DNA of 5,684 bases from Alphaproteobacteria bacterium (GTDB lineage: Bacteria > Pseudomonadota > Alphaproteobacteria > Micropepsales > Micropepsaceae), in the NCBI GenBank assembly GCA_025935155.1, contig JAICVV010000150.1, positions 1 to 5,684 of the forward strand, read 5' to 3'. Numbering within the stretch: the first letter of the stretch is position 1; every line of letters starts with the position of its first letter. The notes under the pieces were generated by a model that did no database searches, was not told the origin of the DNA, and worked only from the letters and a program-made list of their open reading frames with translations. The position numbers and the translations under genes were made by a program. Shown piece after piece: positions 1 through 4,757 of this stretch.

Positions 1-3000
1 GAACAGCACGGACTTGCCCGGCTCCAGGAACGGCCGCGCCGCGGCAAGCACTTCGGAGAAGACCATCACTTCGAACATGCCCGTGGTGTCCGACAGCGAG
101 ATGAAGGCATAAGGCTGATCGCTGCGGCCGCGGCGTTCCTGCTTGCGGATGATCGTGCCCGCAATCTGCGCCCGGAAGCCGGAGCGGCGACGGTCTTCCT
201 GGATGGCGGCGAAGGTGATTGCCCCCAATCGCTTCAGCGCGGCCTCGTACCCATCCAGCGGATGGCCGGAGAGATAAAAGCCGATGGCGGCGAATTCTTC
301 GCTCAACCGCTCGTGCGGCAGCCAGTCGTTCACGTCGGCAAGCCGCAGATCGTCGGACTGCGCCGCGACTTCCCCGAACAAGGTCGCCTGCCCGGCTTCG
401 CGATCCTGCGTGCTGCGCGCCGCGTGGTTGAGAATGGCGTCGGCGGATTCCACCAGACGGCGGCGGTTGGCATTCAGCGCGTCGAACGCGCCCGCGCGCA
501 CCAGGCTCTCGAACGCGCGTTTGTTGACCAGGCGCGGGTCCACGCGGCGGGCAAAATCGGCGAGGCTGGCGAATTCACCGCCGGCGCGCCGCACCTCCAC
601 CACGTGCTCCATCGCCTGCTTGCCGACGCCTTTCACGGCGGACAGCGCGTAGTAAATGACAGCGGCTTCCGCATCGCAGCCGAAATACGCTTCCGAGCGG
701 TTGATGTCCGGCGGCGCCACGCGAATGTTCAGGCGCTGCGCTTCCTGCCGGAACACGTTCAGCCGGTCGGTGTTGCCGATATCGAGCGTCATCGACGCGG
801 CGAGGAATTCGACCGGGTAATTCGCCTTCAGATAGGCGGTTTGATACGCGACCTGCGCATACGCCGCGGCGTGGCCTTTGTTAAAGCCGTAGCCCGCGAA
901 CTTCGCCGCCTGCTCGAAAATCTGCTGCGCGATGCCCTTCAGAATGCCCTTTTCGCCGGCGCCGCGGATGAAGCGCTCTTCATGCACCGCCATTTCGGAA
1001 GCGATTTTCTTGCCCATGGCGCGGCGCAGCAGATCGGCCTCGCCGAGCGAATAACCGGCCAGCTCGCGGGCGATGTTCATGACGTCTTCCTGATACGTCA
1101 TGACGCCGTAGGTTTCCTTCAGGATCGGCTCAAGCGTGGGGTGCAGATATTCCGGCGGCTCCTTGCCGTTTTTGACGGCGATGTATTTCGGAATGGAATC
1201 CATCGGGCCGGGGCGGTAGAGCGCGACAAGCGCGACCAGATCGTTGATGTGGTCGGGCTTCATCTTGCGCATCAGATCGCGCATGCCTGCACCTTCCAGC
1301 TGGAACACGCCCACGCTTTCGCCGCGCGCCAGCATGTCGAAGGTGGCGCGGTCGGTGAAATCGATGTTCTGCGTGTCCAGTTCGATACCGCGCTTCTTCA
1401 GCAGCTCTTCCGCCTTGGCGATGACGGTGAGCGTCTTCAGGCCGAGGAAGTCGAATTTCACCAGGCCCGCTTTTTCCGCATCCTCATAATCGAACTGGGT
1501 CACCGGCATCTCGGAGCGCGGATCGCGGTAGAGCGGCACGATCTCGTCGAGCGGCCGGTCTCCAATCACCACGCCAGCCGGGTGGGTAGACGCGTGGCGA
1601 TAAAGCCCCTCGATTTTCGAGACGATGGAAAACAGCTGCTCGGTCGCGGGCTCCTGCTCGCGGAATTGTTGCAGCCGCGGCTCGCCTGCGATGGCATCGT
1701 CCAGCGTGATGTGCCGCCCCGGCGGATTGGGAATGAGCTTGGCGATCTTGTCCACGAGCCCAAGCGGCATCTGCAGCACGCGGCCAACATCGCGCACCGC
1801 CGCGCGCGCCTGCAAGGAACCGAGCGCAATGATGTGCGCCACGCGGTCCTCGCCATATTTATGCTGCACATAGCGTACCACTTCATCGCGGCGCTCCTGG
1901 CAGAAATCGATATCGAAATCCGGCATCGAGATGCGTTCCGGATTGAGGAAGCGCTCGAACAGCAGACCAAAGCGGATCGGATCGAGATTGGTGATGTCGA
2001 GCGACCAGGCAACAAGCGAGGTGGCGCCAGAGCCGCGCACGCCAACCGGAATGCCGTGCGCCCGCGTCCACTTCATGAAATCCGAGACAATCAGGAAGTA
2101 ACCGGGAAAATCCATGCCGATGATGACATCGAGCTCGAAATTCAGCCGGTCGCGATAGACTTGTTCGTCCGCATACAGACCATGTGCGGCGAGGCGCCGC
2201 GTCAGTCCTTCTTCCGCCTGCGCGCGCAATTCGTCGGCCGGCGTGCGGCCGGACTCCGGCACGAATTTCGGCAGAATTGGTGCGCGCTTCTTCGGCCGGA
2301 AGGCGCAGCGCTTCGCAATCTCGATGGTGTTCTCGATGGCTTCCGGCAGATCGGCGAATTGCACTGCCATTTCTTCCGCCGTCTTGAAGCGGTGCTCGCG
2401 GGTGAGGCGCTTGCGATCGGCTTGCGAAACGAACGTGCCTTCCGCAATGCAGAGCAGCGCGTCGTGCGCTTCGTACATATCGGCGGCTCCGAAATGCACA
2501 TCGTTGGTGGCGACCAGCGGCAGGCGCCTGGCGTAAGCAAGGTCAATCAGCTTGGCTTCGGCCGCACGCTCTTCCGGCAATCCGTGTCGCTGCAATTCGA
2601 CATAGAGCCGGTTGCCGAACATCGCGGCCAACCGATCCAGCAGGGTTTCCCCGGCTTCCATCTGGTTCTCGACGATGAGACGGTTGAGCGGCCCTCCGGG
2701 GCCGCCGGTGAGCGCGATCAGGCCATCCGCGTGCGCCGCCAGCAGCTCCGGTTTGACATGCGGCCAGTCGCCGGGCTCAACCGAGAGGTACGCCGCACTC
2801 AGCAGCTTGGTGAGATTGCGATAGCCGACATCGTTCTGCGCGAGCAGCGGCAGCATGGGCGGGCGCTGGCGCGCCATCGTGCCGCCCAGCTGCGGCGGAT
2901 CGAATTCCACCGCGAGCAGACAGCCGACAATCGGCTGCACACCGGCTTTCGCCAGGGTTTCGCTGATTTCATAAACGCCGAAGAGATTGTTAGCGTCCGT

Positions 3001-3135
3001 TACCGCCACGGCCGGCATGGCGTTGTCGCGTGCCAGTTTCGCCAATTCCTTCGCGCGAATGGCGCCTTCCAGCAGCGAATAGGCGCTCTTCACCCGCAGA
3101 TGGACAAAACCGGCCAGTTTGCGCGGACCCGTCAT
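1..3135 (-). CDS. dnaE: DNA polymerase III alpha subunit DnaE (replicative, DnaE1 type), 3' end missing
   Basis: This is the catalytic subunit of the replicative polymerase, acting in the holoenzyme with the beta clamp and a separate DnaQ-type proofreader. The frame is open from ATG at 3135 to the left edge: 1045 codons, against about 1150-1180 in full-length homologues. The N-terminal PHP domain starts with HLRVKSAYSLLEGA (about residues 12-25). Palm-domain catalytic aspartates are visible in MPDFDIDF (D406, D408; E. coli D401/D403) and VKFDFLGLKT (D562; E. coli D555). A helix-hairpin-helix segment with KGVGK lies near residue 836, and a beta-clamp-binding pentapeptide QATLF is at 916-920 (E. 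coli QADMF at 920-924). The cut falls in the OB-fold domain. The start is supported by AAGGAG nine bases upstream. The first PHP motif reads HLRVK rather than HxH, suggesting an inactive PHP site. The N-terminus is DnaE1-like, not that of the mutagenic DnaE2/ImuC. Confidence 0.98.
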   Translation of the reverse strand, partial: MTGPRKLAGFVHLRVKSAYSLLEGAIRAKELAKLARDNAMPAVAVTDANNLFGVYEISETLAKAGVQPIVGCLLAVEFDPPQLGGTMARQRPPMLPLLAQNDVGYRNLTKLLSAAYLSVEPGDWPHVKPELLAAHADGLIALTGGPGGPLNRLIVENQMEAGETLLDRLAAMFGNRLYVELQRHGLPEERAAEAKLIDLAYARRLPLVATNDVHFGAADMYEAHDALLCIAEGTFVSQADRKRLTREHRFKTAEEMAVQFADLPEAIENTIEIAKRCAFRPKKRAPILPKFVPESGRTPADELRAQAEEGLTRRLAAHGLYADEQVYRDRLNFELDVIIGMDFPGYFLIVSDFMKWTRAHGIPVGVRGSGATSLVAWSLDITNLDPIRFGLLFERFLNPERISMPDFDIDFCQERRDEVVRYVQHKYGEDRVAHIIALGSLQARAAVRDVGRVLQMPLGLVDKIAKLIPNPPGRHITLDDAIAGEPRLQQFREQEPATEQLFSIVSKIEGLYRHASTHPAGVVIGDRPLDEIVPLYRDPRSEMPVTQFDYEDAEKAGLVKFDFLGLKTLTVIAKAEELLKKRGIELDTQNIDFTDRATFDMLARGESVGVFQLEGAGMRDLMRKMKPDHINDLVALVALYRPGPMDSIPKYIAVKNGKEPPEYLHPTLEPILKETYGVMTYQEDVMNIARELAGYSLGEADLLRRAMGKKIASEMAVHEERFIRGAGEKGILKGIAQQIFEQAAKFAGYGFNKGHAAAYAQVAYQTAYLKANYPVEFLAASMTLDIGNTDRLNVFRQEAQRLNIRVAPPDINRSEAYFGCDAEAAVIYYALSAVKGVGKQAMEHVVEVRRAGGEFASLADFARRVDPRLVNKRAFESLVRAGAFDALNANRRRLVESADAILNHAARSTQDREAGQATLFGEVAAQSDDLRLADVNDWLPHERLSEEFAAIGFYLSGHPLDGYEAALKRLGAITFAAIQEDRRRSGFRAQIAGTIIRKQERRGRSDQPYAFISLSDTTGMFEVMVFSEVLAAARPFLEPGKSVLF

Positions 3136-3144
3136 TCAGCGATT

Positions 3145-3150
3145 CTCCTT
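3145..3150 (-). promoter_or_regulatory. Ribosome binding site of dnaE
   Basis: On the minus strand AAGGAG lies nine bases before the ATG at 3135. It decides the dnaE start and shows that dnaE has its own translation signal downstream of the small membrane-peptide gene. Confidence 0.85.
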
Positions 3151-3214
3151 CTCGCCCGAAGTATGGGTTATGCGGCGCGCTTTGGATGCGGCGGCTTTGC
3201 GCCATCCACAGATC

Positions 3215-3313
3215 TCAGCCGAGCGCCGCACCCGCCACATGCGCCGCCGCGAACGACCACAAAATGAAGGCGAACAGGCCCACTGCCGCCAGAGCATCTT
3301 TCATCCACACCAT
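3215..3313 (-). CDS. 32-residue single-span membrane peptide under an SOS box; candidate SidA-like division inhibitor
   Basis: The reading frame runs from ATG at 3313 to TGA at 3215-3217. It starts MVWMKDALAAVGLF, and residues 7-24 form one hydrophobic stretch containing F14, F16, I17, L18, W19 and F21. It ends HVAGAALG. The only clear charges are K5 and D6, so it should be a single-pass inner-membrane peptide with a very short N-terminal tail. AGAGGAG ends six bases before the ATG. A second ATG (codon 4) is less well placed. A perfect LexA box sits 19 bases upstream of the start, so DNA damage probably induces it. dnaE follows in the same direction after 79 bases with no terminator seen. Caulobacter SidA, a 29-residue SOS-induced inner-membrane peptide that blocks division through FtsW/FtsN, has the same size, topology and regulation; from memory, unverified, it also lies beside dnaE. 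No sequence match was tested. It could instead be another SOS peptide or, less likely, a chance frame. Confidence 0.72.
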   Translation of the reverse strand: MVWMKDALAAVGLFAFILWSFAAAHVAGAALG

Positions 3314-3319
3314 TGGCTT

Positions 3320-3324
3320 CTCCT
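3320..3324 (-). promoter_or_regulatory. Ribosome binding site of the 32-residue peptide
   Basis: On the minus strand AGGAG (inside AGAGGAGAAG) lies six bases before the ATG at 3313. A strong, well-spaced site is the main local evidence that this very short frame is translated. Confidence 0.75.
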
Positions 3325-3332
3325 CTGATTGC

Positions 3333-3347
3333 GTTCTTCTAGTGTTC
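3333..3347 (-). promoter_or_regulatory. LexA-binding SOS box (GTTC-N7-GTTC)
   Basis: The plus strand reads GTTCTTCTAGTGTTC, a perfect match to the direct-repeat LexA box of alphaproteobacteria (GTTC-N7-GTTC; GAAC-N7-GAAC on the other strand). It ends 19 bases upstream of the leftward 32-residue peptide gene, a position from which LexA would block its promoter or the early transcript. The rightward arsR-family start is 107 bases away, so the leftward unit is the likelier target. I could not define convincing -35 and -10 elements for the leftward promoter. Eight fixed bases can occur by chance, but the position in a divergent intergenic region next to a replication gene argues for function. Confidence 0.75.
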
Positions 3348-3375
3348 CCAATGAGAACAAATGAGGAATAGCGCA

Positions 3376-3398
3376 AGACGCATGGCAGCTATGCGTCT
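3376..3398. repeat. 23-bp inverted repeat in the divergent intergenic region
   Basis: Perfect 8-bp arms AGACGCAT (3376-3383) and ATGCGTCT (3391-3398) flank a 7-base centre, GGCAGCT. No T-run follows on either strand and the repeat lies between divergent genes, so it is not an evident intrinsic terminator. It could bind a dimeric regulator acting on either side. Its sequence differs from both the LexA box and the TTAAC palindromes, so any such regulator would be a third one, unknown. Confidence 0.5.
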
Positions 3399-3415
3399 GG
3401 CCCGAATGATATGGC

Positions 3416-3444
3416 TTGCATTTAACCGACTGGTTATTTAACTT
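3416..3444 (+). promoter_or_regulatory. Possible promoter of the arsR-SRPBCC operon
   Basis: TTGCAT (3416-3421) and TAACTT (3439-3444) are separated by 17 bases and could serve as -35 and -10. Transcription would then start around 3451-3455, at or just before the ATG, giving an almost leaderless message; no ribosome binding site is visible before 3455. Both palindromic operators would cover this promoter. The match to consensus is moderate, and an upstream start near GATATG (3408-3413) remains possible. Confidence 0.3.
3422..3437. promoter_or_regulatory. Operator-like palindrome A (TTAACC-N4-GGTTAT)
   Basis: A 16-bp near-palindrome with centre GACT and one mismatch at its outermost pair. It directly abuts a second palindrome with the same TTAAC core. 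Its position just before the ArsR-family gene suggests a binding site for that gene's dimeric winged-helix product (inference). Confidence 0.6.
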
Positions 3445-3453
3445 GCCAGTTAA
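3438..3453. promoter_or_regulatory. Operator-like palindrome B (TTAACT-N4-AGTTAA)
   Basis: A perfect 16-bp palindrome with 6-bp arms and centre TGCC. It follows palindrome A with no gap and ends one base before the ATG at 3455. A regulator bound here would cover the start of the message. Two sites with the same core and the same 4-base centre length suggest two repressor dimers bound side by side, 16 bp apart. Confidence 0.65.
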
Positions 3454-3454
3454 C

Positions 3455-3796
3455 ATGCAGCAGCTCGATCACACCTTTGCCGCCCTCGCCGACCCGACCC
3501 GCCGGGCCATCTTGGCGCGTCTGGCGCTGGGCGAAGCCACCGTGGGTGAGCTGGCCGAGCCGTTCGAGGTGTCGCTGCCCGCCATCTCCAAACACCTGAA
3601 GGTGCTGGAGACGGCGGACCTCATCATTCGCGAGAAGCGGGCACAGCAGCGGGTCTGCAAGCTGAAGCCGGAGGCGCTGAAAACCGCCAGCGACTGGATC
3701 GAGCAGAACCGGCGCATGTGGGAGGAGCGGTTCGACCGCCTCGATGCCTACCTGCGCGAGCTGCAAAGCAGGGAGACCGACAATGGCAATGGGTAA
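3455..3796 (+). CDS. ArsR-family winged-helix transcriptional repressor of the SRPBCC operon
   Basis: A 113-residue ArsR/SmtB-type protein, of usual family length. It begins MQQLDHTFAALADPTRRAIL, the family's typical first helix. The helix-turn-helix follows, with recognition helix around residues 39-54 (SLPAISKHLKVLE), then the beta wing (about 56-70) and a C-terminal dimer helix rich in W, R and E (about 76-103). The ELCVCDL-like metal-binding motif is absent; its place reads GELAEPF, and C68 is the only cysteine, so classical metal sensing is unlikely. Members of this subfamily commonly sit beside AHSA1/SRPBCC genes, as here. I chose ATG 3455 because homologues begin near this point; a TTG at 3416 would add 13 atypical residues across the palindromes. 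No ribosome binding site precedes either start. Its 3' end overlaps the next gene by 14 bases, indicating one transcript. It probably represses its own operon through the two palindromes upstream. Confidence 0.93.
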   Translation: MQQLDHTFAALADPTRRAILARLALGEATVGELAEPFEVSLPAISKHLKVLETADLIIREKRAQQRVCKLKPEALKTASDWIEQNRRMWEERFDRLDAYLRELQSRETDNGNG

Positions 3797-4265
3797 TGCC
3801 GCCACCGCGCAGGACGACCACGTGCTGACGATCGAGCGCGAATTCAACGCGCCGCGCGCGCTGGTGTGGAAGATGTTCACCGATCCGCGCCATGCGGCGA
3901 ACTGGATGGGGCCGCCGGATTATCCGTCTGTGTTTCACGACGCCGATGTGCGGCCCGGCGGCAAATGGCGCGGACGGCTGCGCGCGACGGACGGCAGCCG
4001 CGAGCTTGGCCAGGGCGGCGAATACCGCGAAGTGAGGGAGCCGGAGCGCCTCGCCTTCACCTTCTACTGGGACCAGGACGACGGATCGCGCGGCCCCGAG
4101 ACGCTGGTGGAAATCGATTTCGCCGAGCGCGGCAGCAAGACGCTGATGAAGTTCCGTCAGGGCGTCTTCAACACCAAGGAAAATCGCGACGGGCATCGCG
4201 TGGGCTGGAACGGCAGCTTCGACCGTTTCGCCAAATATCTTTCGTCTCACGGAGAAGAAGCATGA
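3783..4265 (+). CDS. SRPBCC / AHSA1-domain protein, first single-domain copy
   Basis: A 160-residue cytosolic protein with one AHSA1-like START/Bet v1 fold, a helix-grip cavity that usually binds a hydrophobic small molecule. The domain covers about residues 14-154: VLTIEREFNAPRALVWKMFT opens it, NWMGPPDYP (40-48) takes the place of the usual WWGP motif, RPGGKWR follows at 58-64, then EYREVREPERLAFTF (80-94) and the C-terminal helix GHRVGWNGSFDRFAKYL (137-153). ATG 3783 is preferred because GGGAG ends seven bases upstream; an in-frame ATG at 3789 is more poorly spaced. It overlaps the regulator's end by 14 bases and shares an ATGA overlap with the next gene, so translation is probably coupled. 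Its ligand or enzymatic role cannot be read from sequence; no Hsp90 partner is implied by the family name. It is a clear paralogue of the next gene. Confidence 0.92.
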   Translation: MAMGNAATAQDDHVLTIEREFNAPRALVWKMFTDPRHAANWMGPPDYPSVFHDADVRPGGKWRGRLRATDGSRELGQGGEYREVREPERLAFTFYWDQDDGSRGPETLVEIDFAERGSKTLMKFRQGVFNTKENRDGHRVGWNGSFDRFAKYLSSHGEEA

Positions 4266-4732
4266 GCACGAATTTGAATCCGTCCATCGGCGACGACCGC
4301 GTGCTCACCGTCACCCGCCTGTTCGATGCGCCGCGCGACAAAGTATGGGCCGCGTGGATCGAGTTTAATCACGCACACCACTTCGATGGCCCGGCGGGAC
4401 ATCCGATGAAATCCATGCGCTCGGATCTGCGCGTGGGTGGTACATGGCGCAATGTGATGCGGTACGAAGGCAAGGAGCTGCGGCAGCGCGGCGTGTACCG
4501 TGAGGTTAAGCCGCCGGAGGTGCTCTCCTTCACCTTCGCCTGGGAAACAGACGTGGGAATTGGCGATGCCGAAACGCTTGTCACCGTCACCTTCGAGGAA
4601 ATCGCGCCGGGCAAAACGCGGTTAACGTTGCAGCAGGGTGTGTTCCCAACCACGCAAACCCGCGATGGACACCGGGCGGGGTGGAATCGCGCACTGGATG
4701 CTTTCACGCAATTCCTGGCGCAACGGCAATAA
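4262..4732 (+). CDS. SRPBCC / AHSA1-domain protein, second single-domain copy
   Basis: A 156-residue single-domain AHSA1/SRPBCC protein. The fold runs from about residue 14 (VLTVTRLFDAPRDKVWAAW) through RVGGTWR (57-63) and VYREVKPPEVLSFTFAWE (78-95) to the last helix GHRAGWNRALDAFTQFL (136-152). It starts inside the previous stop codon (ATGA, 4262-4265), with GGAG seven bases upstream. It shares GVF-x-T-x3-RDGHR-x-GWN with the preceding protein, which suggests local duplication. The WWGP motif near the cavity mouth is replaced by HHFDGPAGHP (39-48), with several histidines, so ligand choice may differ from the other copies. Metal binding by these histidines is possible but speculative. It is the third gene of the operon, and a 25-base gap separates it from the next. 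Confidence 0.92.
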   Translation: MSTNLNPSIGDDRVLTVTRLFDAPRDKVWAAWIEFNHAHHFDGPAGHPMKSMRSDLRVGGTWRNVMRYEGKELRQRGVYREVKPPEVLSFTFAWETDVGIGDAETLVTVTFEEIAPGKTRLTLQQGVFPTTQTRDGHRAGWNRALDAFTQFLAQRQ

Positions 4733-4740
4733 CAGACAAC

Positions 4741-4750
4741 GGAGAAAGGA
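4741..4750 (+). promoter_or_regulatory. Ribosome binding site of the two-domain SRPBCC gene
   Basis: GGAGAAAGGA ends seven bases before the ATG at 4758. It fixes the start, and it is a separate strong site after the 25-base gap, so this gene need not depend on translational coupling. Confidence 0.75.
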
Positions 4751-4757
4751 TTGGGTC

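Noticed and set aside
1..3135. DnaE2 / ImuC of the SOS mutagenesis cassette, considered because a LexA box lies upstream
   Set aside because: The N-terminus (HLRVKSAYSLLEGA) and the QATLF clamp-binding motif in the E. coli DnaE position fit DnaE1, and no imuA/imuB genes precede it in the window.
3184..3207. Hairpin between the micropeptide and dnaE as an intrinsic terminator
   Set aside because: The stem has a two-base bulge and there is no T-run after it on the minus strand, so it does not look like a Rho-independent terminator.
262..3267. A 1001-residue plus-strand open frame opposite dnaE
   Set aside because: Its product is low in complexity, rich in R, A, H and V, and has no recognisable domain. 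The minus strand encodes an unmistakable full-fold DnaE over the same bases. The long opening is explained by GC-rich third codon positions of dnaE read in antisense.
3030..3371. Plus-strand frames of 113 and 69 codons crossing the dnaE start and the intergenic region
   Set aside because: They cross the dnaE 5' end, its ribosome binding site, the micropeptide gene and the SOS box, have compositionally biased products, and show no convincing ribosome binding site.
3434..4250. Overlapping minus-strand frames (3434-3880 and 3624-4250) opposite the regulator and the first SRPBCC gene
   Set aside because: Arginine/alanine-rich antisense products without domain signatures, lying opposite clear ArsR and AHSA1 genes.
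3866..4261. N-terminal extension of the second SRPBCC protein, since its frame is open back to 3866
   Set aside because: The extension overlaps the first SRPBCC gene in another frame and is arginine-rich with no domain. ATG 4262 has a proper ribosome binding site and the ATGA coupling.
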